Part shown: in pieces, positions 1 to 8,071 of the stretch
How positions within the stretch are numbered: position 1 is the first letter of the stretch
Layout: every line of letters begins with the position of its first letter
Source: Chloroflexota bacterium
GTDB taxonomy: Bacteria > Chloroflexota > Anaerolineae > Aggregatilineales > Phototrophicaceae
Reading direction: 5' to 3'
DNA length: 64,000 nt
NCBI GenBank assembly: GCA_026707665.1
Contig: JAPOWK010000117.1
Coordinates: forward strand, 1-64,000
Position numbers and translations under genes: made by a program
The notes under the pieces: model-generated
Database searches by the model: none
The model's input: the letters and a program-made list of their open reading frames with translations, nothing else
What the model was told of the DNA's origin: nothing

Positions 1-2
1 GG

Positions 3-509
3 AACGGCAACCGCAGCACGCTGGTCGATGTTGATTTGACCGGCATGATGCTGGGTATGAACCTGGCGACGCGGGCGCCGGATATCTACCGCGCTTTGAT
101 TGAAGCGACGGCTTTTGGCACGCGCGAGATAATCGAGGCTTTTGAAGCGCGCGGGGTCGAAGTGCGGGAGTTGGTGGCGGCTGGCGGTCTGCCGGAGAAG
201 AACGCACTGCTTCGTCAGATTTATGCCGATGTGACCGGCCGCACATTCAGGCTGTCGGGGTCAGCCCAGGCGCCAGCTTTGGGCTCGGCGATGCACGCAG
301 CCGTCGCCGCCGGCATCTATCCAAATATCCAGGCGGCGGCGGAAAAGATGGGCAAGCTGAAGGACGAAGTCGTCGAGCCGATAGCGGAAAACCAGCTTAC
401 CTACGACCGGCTCTATCGGGAATACAGAACGCTCTACGAATATTTTGGACGCGGCGCCAATGATGCTATGAAGCGGCTGAAAGCGATCCGACACGAGGCG
501 CTTGGCTGA
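3..509 (+). CDS. araB: L-ribulokinase, C-terminal part (gene enters from left edge)
   Basis: The open frame runs in from the window edge and ends at TGA 507-509, leaving about 168 C-terminal residues. The stretch [18 protein letters not shown] followed by [18 protein letters not shown] and [20 protein letters not shown] is characteristic of the C-terminal ATP-binding half of FGGY-family L-ribulokinase, which phosphorylates L-ribulose in arabinose use. The true start lies upstream of the window, so the internal TTG or ATG codons near position 36 should not be used as starts. Another FGGY pentulose kinase is possible but the WNGNRS-type motif favours ribulokinase. No arabinose genes follow; the next gene is an ammonium transporter about 400 bp away. 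Confidence 0.85.
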   Translation, partial: NGNRSTLVDVDLTGMMLGMNLATRAPDIYRALIEATAFGTREIIEAFEARGVEVRELVAAGGLPEKNALLRQIYADVTGRTFRLSGSAQAPALGSAMHAAVAAGIYPNIQAAAEKMGKLKDEVVEPIAENQLTYDRLYREYRTLYEYFGRGANDAMKRLKAIRHEALG

Positions 510-659
510 TACGCCGCAGACAGGCCTCGCTTTATAGTGAAAATATACAAATCTCGTGCTGCGAACTAAATCGCGCGGCATTTGTCCGTCCGTGAACCTC
601 ACGTGCGCCTGGTCGACGGGAAGCCGTCTCTTGTTCGATACAAGCGCGAACGCCTCGAT

Positions 660-689
660 TTGACAACCGACCGCAACTTATTGTATACT
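660..689 (+). promoter_or_regulatory. Sigma70-type promoter of amt
   Basis: TTGACA at 660-665 and TATACT at 684-689 are separated by 18 bp, close to the housekeeping consensus. Transcription would start near 696 and give a leader of roughly 215 nt before the amt ATG at 912. This is read from the sequence only. Confidence 0.6.
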
Positions 690-695
690 GATGAC

Positions 696-911
696 AAATG
701 AACTAGCACTTATAGTTCGGAAGCCGCCGGCGAAGGCGCGAATGGACCGGCGTTTTGGTGTGTGTCAGGGCAGGCTGCCAAGCTTTTGTAAGAAGTAACC
801 AAAAGGTTTGCTTGTAATTGGGACAGTTTTGCGATTACTCCGGAGGCAATCCGCGCTGTACACTTCCGTCCAGTGTAGGAACGAGGATAGATCGTCTGTG
901 CGGAGGAAAAG
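696..911 (+). promoter_or_regulatory. Long structured 5' leader of amt
   Basis: The leader has no convincing ORF but several short inverted repeats: CTTTTG/CAAAAG around 783-805, CGGA/TCCG at 841-853 and TACACT/AGTGTA at 859-877 with a 7-nt loop. A good Shine-Dalgarno (CGGAGGAAA) sits just before the ATG. I recognise no known riboswitch class, and glutamine-type motifs were not identified by eye. Region 510-659 upstream of the promoter holds nothing I can name. Confidence 0.35.
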
Positions 912-2369
912 ATGAATAAACGCAAGGTGGATTCTGGCGGCAAGCGCAAGATGATTTATCGATTGATCTCGATATTCTTGGGTCTGGTCATCCTCTATAG
1001 CTTCGGCTTTGGCACAATCGCACAAGACGATCCGCCGGCGGAGGATGCGGCCGCTGAAGAAGCGATGGCGGAAGAATTGACGATTGCCGCCGTGCAAGAA
1101 AACGTTGACGCGGTGCAGACGAACCTCGATCACGTTTGGATTTTGCTGGCGGGCTTCCTGGTCTTCTTCATGCAGGCCGGCTTCGCGATGCTGGAAGGCG
1201 GTATGATCCGTGAAACGGGGGTGGTCAACTCGCTTGCCGAAAACTTCATGGACGCCTGTGTCACTGGCATCGTCTTCTTCATCGTAGGTTACGGCATTGC
1301 GTTCGGCGCTTACGATGCGGAAGCTGGAGTCGGCAGTTCAATTCTGGGCGAGGTCCAGCTATTGTTGGGCGGGGCGACAGGCGCGGGTGAAGGCGATGGT
1401 TCACTCTTTGTGAACTTCTTCTTCCAGTTCGCCTTTGCGGGCGCGGCCGCGACCATTGCCACGGGCGCCATGGCCGAACGGACGGAATTTGTCGGCAAGC
1501 TGATCTACAGCGCGATCTTGGGCGCGATCATTTATCCGGTCGTTGTTTTTTGGACTTGGGGCGGCGGCTGGATCGCAGAGGCTGGCTTCCTGGATTTTGC
1601 CGGCTCCACAATCGTGCACATGACCGGCGGCATCGTTGCGCTGACGGGCGCCTATATGTTGGGTCCGCGCGCGGGCCGCGTCTTTGGTCGGCCGCCGGCG
1701 GCGTCGAACCTGGCGCTCGCTTCGCTGGGCACATTCATCCTCTGGGTCGGCTGGTACGGCTTCAATGTCGGCTCGACGCTGGGCGCGGGCGATGTCAATC
1801 AGTTGGGACTGGTGGCGGTTAATACTACGCTGGCGGCGGCTGCTGGCGCGCTGGGCGCGATGTTCCATACTTATTTCGTCACCAAGAATTGGAACGTCAG
1901 TTTCATATTGAATGGCTCGTTGGCGGGCCTCGTCGGCATCACGGCTGGCTGCGCCTTTGTCACGCCGATCAATGCTATTGTCATCGGTGTCTTGTCCGGC
2001 ATCGTCCTGGTGATTTCCATCGGCGTCATTGAGTCGATGAAGATTGATGACGCAGTCGGCGCCTTTTCGGTACACGGCGCTTGCGGCGCATTCGGCACCT
2101 TGATGATCGGCATCGTTGGTTCACAAGCCTTGGGCGCGCCCAGCTTGTTTGACGGCGGAAGTTTGGATTTGCTGGGCGTGCAGGTTGTCGGTGTGGTCGG
2201 CGTCGCGGTTTGGGTGGGCGTCACCAGCTACATTATGTTCAGAGTGTTGAACGGGCTGGAAATTTTGCATGTCGATCCGGAAGCGGACAGAATCGGCATC
2301 GACGCTTTCGAGCATCACGCGTCGGTATGGCCCAACGTGCTGCCCCTGCGCGAATCGGATGACGAGTAA
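912..2369 (+). CDS. amt: Ammonium transporter (Amt/MEP/Rh family)
   Basis: This 485-residue polytopic membrane protein conducts ammonium/ammonia. An N-terminal hydrophobic segment (residues about 14-36) looks like a signal peptide and is followed by an acidic Ala/Glu-rich stretch before the first core helix (WILLAGFLVFFMQAGFAMLE). Family hallmarks are visible: GAMAERTEF, the first pore histidine in STIVHMTGG and the second in FSVHGACGAFG. The start is supported by GGAGG upstream. No glnK/glnB gene follows, unlike many amt loci. A 10-bp GC stem plus T-run terminator lies just downstream, so the gene is probably monocistronic. Confidence 0.95.
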   Translation: MNKRKVDSGGKRKMIYRLISIFLGLVILYSFGFGTIAQDDPPAEDAAAEEAMAEELTIAAVQENVDAVQTNLDHVWILLAGFLVFFMQAGFAMLEGGMIRETGVVNSLAENFMDACVTGIVFFIVGYGIAFGAYDAEAGVGSSILGEVQLLLGGATGAGEGDGSLFVNFFFQFAFAGAAATIATGAMAERTEFVGKLIYSAILGAIIYPVVVFWTWGGGWIAEAGFLDFAGSTIVHMTGGIVALTGAYMLGPRAGRVFGRPPAASNLALASLGTFILWVGWYGFNVGSTLGAGDVNQLGLVAVNTTLAAAAGALGAMFHTYFVTKNWNVSFILNGSLAGLVGITAGCAFVTPINAIVIGVLSGIVLVISIGVIESMKIDDAVGAFSVHGACGAFGTLMIGIVGSQALGAPSLFDGGSLDLLGVQVVGVVGVAVWVGVTSYIMFRVLNGLEILHVDPEADRIGIDAFEHHASVWPNVLPLRESDDE

Positions 2370-2401
2370 CGCAACTCGAAGCAAAACGAAGATTAAATCG
2401 G

Positions 2402-2430
2402 CGGGCGATCCGCTTGGGTCGCCCGTTTTC
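2402..2430 (+). terminator. Intrinsic terminator after amt
   Basis: CGGGCGATCC and GGGTCGCCCG form a 10-bp stem (one G-U pair) around loop GCTT, followed directly by TTTTCTATTT. It lies about 30 bp after the amt stop codon. Confidence 0.8.
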
Positions 2431-2457
2431 TATTTCCTGTTTACGTTGCGGGCAGCC

Positions 2458-2560
2458 ACCCCACCCCCCGGCCCCCTCCCCAGCGAGCTAAGGAGGGGGA
2501 GCTAAACCCTGCGGGACACAAGGTATTTTGCGTGGGCGACGGCAACGTCGCGCGTGTGTC
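2458..2560. repeat. Composite palindromic repeat, copy 1 (modules A + C)
   Basis: Module A (2458-2502) is the palindromic CCCC-rich unit with arms CCCCCTCCCC and AGGAGGGGGA around AGCGAGCT. Module C (2511-2560) begins GCGGGACACAAGGTA and contains the hairpin CGACGGCAACGTCG, ending GTGTGTC. The same A+C arrangement recurs at 35550-35650, and A alone recurs near 9834, 33231, 40475 and 40592. It lies between the convergent genes amt and dtd. Confidence 0.75.
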
Positions 2561-2579
2561 TATAACTTGACAGAAAGAA

Positions 2580-3029
2580 TTAGAGGTGATCGCTATCCAG
2601 CATGATGGTGACCGGACCGTCGTTTTGGATTGCGACCTGCATCAGAGCGCCGAAGACTCCGTGCTCCACTTGCCCGACACCGGCCTCAAGGAGGCAAGCG
2701 GCGTAGTGTCGGATGACCGGCTCGGCCGTATCAGGCTGCGCGGCTTGAATATAACTGGGACGGCGCCCTTTTCGCGCGTCGGCATAGAGCGTGAATTGCG
2801 AGACGACCAGGACAGCGCCGGCGACATCCAGCAGCGAGCGATTCATCTTGCCATTCATATCGGAAAAGACGCGCAAGTTCGCCGTCTTCTTCGCCAGCTT
2901 CTCGGCTTCCGCCTCGGTATCGGCATGCGTTACGCCGACCAACGCGACGAAGCCGGCAGCGATTTCTCCGCTAACATCGCCGTCTACCGTCACCGACCCG
3001 GCGCTGACTCGTTGCAGCAAAACACGCAT
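2580..3029 (-). CDS. dtd: D-aminoacyl-tRNA deacylase
   Basis: The 149-residue protein is full length for DTD, which hydrolyses D-amino acids mischarged on tRNA. Visible hallmarks are the N-terminal MRVLLQRVSAGSVTVDG, the catalytic SQFTLYAD block (residues about 78-85) and the C-terminal NDGPVTIMLDS carrying the cross-subunit Gly-cisPro motif. It is the last gene of a minus-strand group and faces amt. Confidence 0.95.
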   Translation of the reverse strand: MRVLLQRVSAGSVTVDGDVSGEIAAGFVALVGVTHADTEAEAEKLAKKTANLRVFSDMNGKMNRSLLDVAGAVLVVSQFTLYADARKGRRPSYIQAAQPDTAEPVIRHYAACLLEAGVGQVEHGVFGALMQVAIQNDGPVTIMLDSDHL

Positions 3030-3056
3030 GGAACCTCGCTTTCTTCTTCGCCGCTT

Positions 3057-3350
3057 TCAGTTGCGCTGGTTCAAGATCTGCATCACGCGCATGAGGAAGC
3101 GCTGGCAGCAAGTATCGACGTGGTATTGGATATCCATCTCTTCCATGCTGTTGTCGTAAACGCCGCTAATTTTGAATTTCGGCGCTTCGGCATGCTCGGC
3201 GCAGACGAAATCGGCAAACTTCCGCCGCAGATCTCCACCGATTGATCGCCTGGCGCCGGCGAACATCTGCTCCAACTCAAAGCGGTCTAGGAAGGGCTCC
3301 GCCGGCGCGTCGCCGTCGATGCTCAAGTCGAATTCAATGTGGAGGCTCAT
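3057..3350 (-). CDS. Small conserved-looking protein of unknown function
   Basis: The frame is open from a TTG at 3365, but the ATG at 3350 (start MSLHIEFDL) is preferred because it avoids overlap with the upstream VOC gene; this gives 97 residues. It is soluble with mixed charge and has a hydrophobic C-terminal helix (MRVMQILNQ). I recognise no domain. It sits 7 bp after the VOC gene and 27 bp before dtd on the same strand, so co-transcription is likely. Confidence 0.6.
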   Translation of the reverse strand: MSLHIEFDLSIDGDAPAEPFLDRFELEQMFAGARRSIGGDLRRKFADFVCAEHAEAPKFKISGVYDNSMEEMDIQYHVDTCCQRFLMRVMQILNQRN

Positions 3351-3357
3351 GCTGCGC

Positions 3358-3747
3358 TCAATCAATCATGCGCTCCAGGCGCTGAACCAACTGAATGGCG
3401 CAACCCCAGGGATCGCGCAGGAAGGCCAATTTGTCGCCGTTGGCGCGATGGTCAATATCGCCGTCCAGCGTGGCGCCGGCCGCGACCAGTCGCTGACGCT
3501 CAGCCTCAATATCAGCCACGGCAAAGGCGAGGTGAAAGGTCACCGCGTGATGTTCGGCATAATCAATGATTTCGCCCAGCGGGTTGCTGTAGATTTCGAT
3601 CAGGCTCTTGCTGGCGCTGTCGGCGAGAAAGTGGATGAAAGGCGGCTCGTCAAAGGAGCGCACCACCTTCATATCAAAGTTGGCGACATACCAGGCGGCA
3701 AGCGCGGCCGGATCATCTACGTTGAAGGCGATATGTTCGAGTCTCAT
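3358..3747 (-). CDS. VOC (glyoxalase/dioxygenase superfamily) protein
   Basis: The 129 residues form one vicinal-oxygen-chelate unit: MRLEHIAFNVDD opens it, SLIEIYSN and VTFHLAFAVAD give the middle strands, and LRDPWGCAIQLVQ ends it. Likely metal-ligand positions include His5, Glu in SLIEI and His in TFHLAF. The usual terminal glutamate (family pattern DPxGxxIEL) is Gln here, so metal binding may be altered. The substrate cannot be inferred. It is in the minus-strand group with dtd. Confidence 0.8.
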   Translation of the reverse strand: MRLEHIAFNVDDPAALAAWYVANFDMKVVRSFDEPPFIHFLADSASKSLIEIYSNPLGEIIDYAEHHAVTFHLAFAVADIEAERQRLVAAGATLDGDIDHRANGDKLAFLRDPWGCAIQLVQRLERMID

Positions 3748-3758
3748 AGTGACATTCC

Positions 3759-3944
3759 TTATTCCAGTTCGAATCGTTCAGCCTCTGCCTCGTGGCTTTC
3801 GTCCAGCGATTCCGTTTCTTCTTCCGGCAACTGCTGGCTGCGCACCCAGCTGATGCCCATCATGGCAAGGAATACGACCGCAATGCTCAGGAAAATGATT
3901 TCGTCGAAGGGACCCAAGGCGCCGTGAGCAAGAACGACGGGCAT
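3759..3944 (-). CDS. Small single-pass membrane protein
   Basis: The 61-residue protein has a hydrophobic segment (about residues 14-33, IIFLSIAVVFLAMMGISW) and a Glu-rich C-terminal tail (EEETESLDESHEAEAE). It ends 11 bp before the VOC gene on the same strand. A regular coding pattern and a typical one-TM layout support a real gene, but I cannot assign a function. Confidence 0.6.
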   Translation of the reverse strand: MPVVLAHGALGPFDEIIFLSIAVVFLAMMGISWVRSQQLPEEETESLDESHEAEAERFELE

Positions 3945-4041
3945 GATGTTTCTTTCTCTCGCCAGCGAGCAGCGATATTATAGGGGAGCGCGAGACGAAT
4001 CTGTAGCCGAGCTTTGATCGAGTTGCAGCGCCGTTTGCCGG

Positions 4042-4902
4042 TCAATCCGGGTCGATCGGTATCTTGAGGGCGCCGGCGGCTTCGGCCGGGTCTTCCCCGT
4101 CCTTTTTCTTAGCGGGCTCAACCGATTCGCCGCTTATGTCGATGCGGACCGCCTTCTTGCCCATTTGCGGGCGCGCGGTTTTCTTACGGCGGCTTTTCTT
4201 CTTCCTGGTCGGTTTCACTAGATTGACCGGCACATCGGTTTCGGTCGCGCTCGGGACGTCGCTCGTGACATCAATTTGCTCGCTTTGGGCGCCGGCGGCG
4301 TCTTCGTTCACGCGCTCAGTTGCTCCGTCGGTCGTGTCGGCCGCAGCTTCCGTGGATTCGCGCTCGGCGATGTCAGGTTCTGGCGCGGCGTCGTGGACCG
4401 GCAGGTTTGCGCGCATCGCCTTCACGACGGCTTTGACCTCCGCTTCAAAGACATCCCAGCGCGATGGCGCGAGCGATTCCAGCATCAGTTCCATTGCATC
4501 CAAAAGCGCCGCCTGAGGTTCACCAGCCTGCGCCAGCGCGAAGATGCGCCAGGCGCGCAGGGAGCGATAGCTCGGATGTAGCCGCAGCCCGTCTTCAATG
4601 ATTGCCAGCGACTCGGCGCTGTCGCCCAGGTCCAGCAGGGTGGCGCCCAGCTGCGTATAGAGGCGGGGTATATCCTTTGGCGGCAAGCCTTGCGCTTTTG
4701 GCATCGCCAGCAGATCGCGATAAATCGGCAGCGCTTGCTCGGGAACGCCAAATGCGCGCCAGCAAGCCGCCAATTCGAACATGATGCGAGCGTGACCGGG
4801 ATAGGTCGCATGCAGCTGTTTGAAATGTTCAATGGCGCCGCCCAGGTTTCCGCCTTGTTTCAGGCGCAATCCGGCTTCAATTAACTCGGTAATGACCGCC
4901 AT
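4042..4902 (-). CDS. TPR-repeat protein with basic disordered tail
   Basis: I chose the ATG at 4902 because GAGGAT lies 9 nt upstream; a TTG three codons earlier is possible. The 286-residue product carries helical repeats of TPR type over residues about 5-150 (for example GGAIEHFKQLHATYPGHARI and EQALPIYRDLL). A low-complexity Glu/Ala/Thr linker follows, then a Lys/Arg-rich patch (RKKKSRRKKTARP) near the C-terminus. TPR arrays mediate protein binding; the partner is unknown. The basic tail could contact nucleic acid or membrane, which is inference. Confidence 0.75.
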   Translation of the reverse strand: MAVITELIEAGLRLKQGGNLGGAIEHFKQLHATYPGHARIMFELAACWRAFGVPEQALPIYRDLLAMPKAQGLPPKDIPRLYTQLGATLLDLGDSAESLAIIEDGLRLHPSYRSLRAWRIFALAQAGEPQAALLDAMELMLESLAPSRWDVFEAEVKAVVKAMRANLPVHDAAPEPDIAERESTEAAADTTDGATERVNEDAAGAQSEQIDVTSDVPSATETDVPVNLVKPTRKKKSRRKKTARPQMGKKAVRIDISGESVEPAKKKDGEDPAEAAGALKIPIDPD

Positions 4903-5020
4903 TGCCGTCAATCCTCGTTTCCAGGCTGCAACTATCAGTATATCACGGGCAATTTGTTCTACGTATCATCGGCACGGGCGTTGCGCCGCGATGACTCGGC
5001 AGAATGGTCAATAGGCGAAA

Positions 5021-6451
5021 TCAGGATGTAACCACAGGCACCACATAGCCGTCGTCTATCCAGGCACGAAGCCGCGCCCCATCAACCGCGGCCGCGGGGA
5101 AGCCGTCGGGATGGTCGCTAGTGATTTGAATAAGCGCGTCGTCATTCTGGTAGATGGCTTGAAAGTCATGGAAGATGCCACGCTTGGGCGAGATATAGCA
5201 CCAGGGCGCCAGCTGGTAAATCGTTTCGGCGCCTAATTTGGGCAAGCGATATTGCAGCGGCGGCTTCTTCACGGCTTTTAGGATCACGTCGGCGAAACGG
5301 CTGACCATTGTTTCCAGGGAATACTCCGCCTTCAAGTAGCGCATTGTGGCGGCTGCAGTACGCCGGCCTTCGCTCAGGATCTGGTGCGCCAGCGCAGAGG
5401 CATGGTCGATATCGCCGTAATCGACGCGATCGATATGTTTATCCGGCAGCAAATCGCGATAGGCGGCGACGCGCGATACGATCGGCAATGTGCCACAGCC
5501 CAGCGACTCAAAGGGCGTATTGCCAAAGGTCTCCACGCAGTTGCCGATGCACATCGTCACATCAGCCAGACTGTAGTATTCGGGAATGAGCGCTTCGCTG
5601 ATCCAGTCGTGGAAGACGAAGACGTCTGCCAAGCCCGCTTCGTTGATGGCGCGCCGCAGCTGGTCATAATAGGCGATGTTGAGCGGATCGCTCTCCGCAT
5701 CCAGCCAGCGGGGCACGAGCACGCGCAAACGCTCCCAGCCCATATCACGCACCAGACGCTGCGCCACCTGAACGACTTCGTAGATGCCTTTGTTGAGATC
5801 CGGACGATGCGGGAAGAGCATAACCGGGTGGTCGGCGATCTCGGCAGGGATAATCTCGAAGATGTCGGCTGGTGGACGGTAGCGGAAAACATCCCAATCG
5901 AAGCCGTTGTGAATGGCGTGCATGCGATCCCGCACTGCCGGCGCGAAGGGCGATACGGCCGCTTCGTAGGAGGCGCGCGTATGCTCGGAGGGCAGAATCC
6001 ATTCGTCGCCTTGAAACAGAAGAGCGGCTTGCATCGTCTCCGGATAGATGATGCTTCGCAGCGAGATCACCGTTGGCTTGGACTGATAGACGAGCGGGAA
6101 AATCAGCCCGCCATCGTGGCTGTAATGAATATCGGCATTGGCAATGGCCTCGCCCATGTAGCGCATGGCATTGGCGATATGATAAATCGGTGTGAAATAG
6201 GGTTCGGGATAAGGCTGCTTAAAGCGCAGGACTGGCCGGATTGCCACATTCTCGTGCCAATGGAAGGGCGTCATTGAGCCTTCACGCTGCGTTGAGAGGA
6301 TGGTCAAGCGATGGCCCAATTCGCCGAGATGCAGCGCCACCTTTTTCAGCTGAACCTGCCCGCCACCCATGGCAAAATCGGGGAACAACGGTGTCATGGA
6401 AAAGACGGCGATCCGTTTGTGCTTGCCCATATTTGAGGAGAGCGTTTTCAT
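5021..6451 (-). CDS. GT4-type glycosyltransferase
   Basis: This 476-residue protein has a GT-B fold signature. The N-terminal acceptor domain has MTPLFPDFAMGGGQVQLKKV and ALHLGELGHRLTILS. The C-terminal nucleotide-sugar domain has VMLFPHRPDLNKG and the ETFGNTPFESLGCGTLPIV block containing the E-x7-E motif typical of GT4 retaining enzymes. Donor and acceptor are unknown. It begins 14 bp after pyrH on the same strand, so it may be read with the translation cluster. The extra C-terminal 90 residues are not part of the standard fold. Confidence 0.8.
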   Translation of the reverse strand: MKTLSSNMGKHKRIAVFSMTPLFPDFAMGGGQVQLKKVALHLGELGHRLTILSTQREGSMTPFHWHENVAIRPVLRFKQPYPEPYFTPIYHIANAMRYMGEAIANADIHYSHDGGLIFPLVYQSKPTVISLRSIIYPETMQAALLFQGDEWILPSEHTRASYEAAVSPFAPAVRDRMHAIHNGFDWDVFRYRPPADIFEIIPAEIADHPVMLFPHRPDLNKGIYEVVQVAQRLVRDMGWERLRVLVPRWLDAESDPLNIAYYDQLRRAINEAGLADVFVFHDWISEALIPEYYSLADVTMCIGNCVETFGNTPFESLGCGTLPIVSRVAAYRDLLPDKHIDRVDYGDIDHASALAHQILSEGRRTAAATMRYLKAEYSLETMVSRFADVILKAVKKPPLQYRLPKLGAETIYQLAPWCYISPKRGIFHDFQAIYQNDDALIQITSDHPDGFPAAAVDGARLRAWIDDGYVVPVVTS

Positions 6452-6465
6452 CTATTGGGCAAGAA

Positions 6466-7224
6466 TTACAAGGGCAATGCGGGTTGGAGCCCGGGGCTGT
6501 CGCTGATGACGGTGCCGATAGAGTCATCGCCCTGGAGCGCTTTGACCAGGTCGTGTGGGTTCCAGAAATTCAGCACGATGATGGGCATTGCATTTTCCTG
6601 GCAGAGCGTGAATGCGGTGGTGTCCATCACGCGCAGTTGTTGATTGAGCACATCCTGGTAGCTGAGCCGACGATAACGCGCCGCGTCGGGATTTGCCACC
6701 GGATCGGCTGAGTAAACGCCATCGACCTTGGTCGCTTTGACGATCACATCGGCGTGGATCTCGCTGGCGCGCAAAGCGGCGGCCGAATCGGTGGTGAAGT
6801 AGGGGCTGCCGATGCCGCCGGACAAGATGACCACGCGTCCCTTTTCCATGTGGCGAATGGCGCGCAAGCGAATATAAGGCTCCGCGATTGAATTCATTTC
6901 GACGGCGGTCTGCACGCGGGTGCCGATGCCGAAGCGTTCAATCGCGTCTTGCAGCGCCAGCCCGTTCATCACCGTGGCGATCATGCCCATGTGGTCGGCA
7001 GTGCTGCGGTCCATGCCGAGCTTCGCCGCTGGTTCGCCGCGCCACAAGTTGCCTCCACCGATGACGATGGCCACCTGAATGCCGAGATCATAGACCTCGC
7101 GCACGCGCTGGGCAATGTAAGCAGTCTTTTCCGGATCGATGCCGGTCCCGCTGTCGCCCGCAAGCGCTTCGCCACTCAGTTTCAACAAAACGCGATTGTA
7201 GGGCAATGGGTCACTTGCAGTCAT
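6466..7224 (-). CDS. pyrH: UMP kinase
   Basis: The ATG at 7224 is chosen because GGGAGCT lies 4 nt upstream; the frame is open further upstream but that part has no family similarity. The 252-residue product matches bacterial hexameric UMP kinase (amino-acid kinase fold): NRVLLKLSGEALAG at the start, VIGGGNLWRG, DHMGMIATVMNGLALQDA and KATKVDGVYSADP. It makes UDP for pyrimidine nucleotides. In many bacteria pyrH directly follows tsf; here a MerB-like gene intervenes. Confidence 0.95.
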   Translation of the reverse strand: MTASDPLPYNRVLLKLSGEALAGDSGTGIDPEKTAYIAQRVREVYDLGIQVAIVIGGGNLWRGEPAAKLGMDRSTADHMGMIATVMNGLALQDAIERFGIGTRVQTAVEMNSIAEPYIRLRAIRHMEKGRVVILSGGIGSPYFTTDSAAALRASEIHADVIVKATKVDGVYSADPVANPDAARYRRLSYQDVLNQQLRVMDTTAFTLCQENAMPIIVLNFWNPHDLVKALQGDDSIGTVISDSPGLQPALPL

Positions 7225-7288
7225 GTCAGCTCCCTGGATGCGTGAATTGCCATCAAGCATATTCGCTGAAAAAGCCCCAACAGTCAAA

Positions 7289-7969
7289 TCAATTCGGCGT
7301 TGCCGTCCAGAAGTCGTCGGTCAAGCCAAGGGCGCGGAAAATGTCGATGGCTTCGTCAACTCTACGGCCGCGAAAGCTCGGCGACATCCGGTCGTTATAC
7401 CAGCGCTTGGAGAGTTCCCAAACCTGGTCGAGGGTCAAGGCGGCGCCGCGCCTCCGACCTTTGTTGCGACACCATGCGTAGATTTCAGCTTCCGACCGGA
7501 AGAGCAGAATCGTCGCTCAAGTGTCGACAATGTCATCATACCACTGGCGAAAGGGCATGGCGAAATGCACCAAGTATTCGCTGCAGCCGGACAAGCCGCC
7601 CCCGACTACCGCAAGCTCGAGTCTGGCGCCGGTCAGAGAATGGCGCGCCTCAATGCGAGCGTCCGCACCCAGCATGGCGGGGATCCCGAGCGCATCCCAA
7701 GCGCAGTTGGCGTAAAGCGCGGTATCGCCCAAAAGAACGCGGTAATCCGTGGGCAGCGCCGATAGCGGGTTCGCCATCAAGATGTCGCTGCTTCCCGGGC
7801 GCAATACCAAGGCATGGGCGTCGTGCAATCGCTGCAATGCGTTCCGCGCGGCGGACGTTGAAATCCCAAACTGCAAAGCCAGCGTTTCGGCGTCAGGCGC
7901 GCGTCCGCCGTCCGCAAGCGTCTCGTAAATGAAGAGGCGAATGTCCCAGTCGTTGTCAGTCAGTGTCAT
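7289..7969 (-). CDS. Putative selenocysteine-containing MerB-like (alkylmercury lyase family) protein
   Basis: Read with TGA 7517-7519 as selenocysteine, the frame gives 226 residues ending at TGA 7289-7291. Residues 1-60 form a winged-helix-like N-terminal domain. Then come MANPLSALPTDYRV and NCAWDALGIPAML, with Cys89 and Asp92 in the CxxD arrangement of MerB Cys96/Asp99. Sec151 sits in IVDT-U-ATILLFRSEAEI, where family members have a cysteine (MerB Cys159). The spacing of 62 residues from Cys89 matches the 63 of MerB. The reading frame stays coding-like after the TGA (DQVWELSKRWYNDRM, LGLTDDFW). MerB enzymes cleave C-Hg bonds; whether this homologue does is unknown. Standard callers would report only the first 150 residues. 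A single sequencing or assembly error, or a nonsense-mutated pseudogene, is the main alternative. No sel genes are in the window. Confidence 0.75.
7481..7519 (-). promoter_or_regulatory. Bacterial SECIS-like element in the MerB-like gene
   Basis: Directly after the TGA (7519-7517) the RNA can form an upper stem CUUCC (7502-7498) / GGAAG (7493-7489) with apical loop GGUC, and a lower stem GAUUC (7511-7507) / GAAAUC (7486-7481) with a one-base bulge. The loop begins 20 nt after the TGA and with GG. Both fit known bacterial SECIS rules (short upper stem, a G among the first two loop bases, loop about 16-37 nt after UGA), and the loop resembles the GGUCU of E. coli fdhF. Confidence 0.7.
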
Positions 7970-7978
7970 ACCGTGGAT

Positions 7979-8011
7979 TCAAATAAAAGAGGATTAGCCT
8001 CTGACTAATCC
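7979..8011 (-). terminator. Terminator-like hairpin between tsf and the MerB-like gene
   Basis: On the minus strand GGATTAG and CTAATCC form a 7-bp stem with loop TCAGAGG, followed by TCTTTTATTTG. It lies about 60 bp after the tsf stop and ends about 10 bp before the MerB-like ATG, which leaves no room for a separate promoter. The downstream gene would therefore depend on read-through. Confidence 0.6.
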
Positions 8012-8071
8012 CCGGTGATTCAATGCACATGTCCCTCGTCACAGGATACGCCGCATACGCGCTGCGGCCGT

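Noticed and set aside
7517..7969. MerB-like gene as a 150-residue truncated protein or simple pseudogene
   Set aside because: The frame continues intact after the TGA with family-specific sequence, the TGA replaces a catalytic Cys exactly, and a SECIS-like hairpin follows. A pseudogene remains possible but is less economical.
7289..7969. TGA read as tryptophan (alternative genetic code)
   Set aside because: TGA is the normal stop codon of many genes here (for example amt-neighbouring araB, rsmI and cobA upstream gene).
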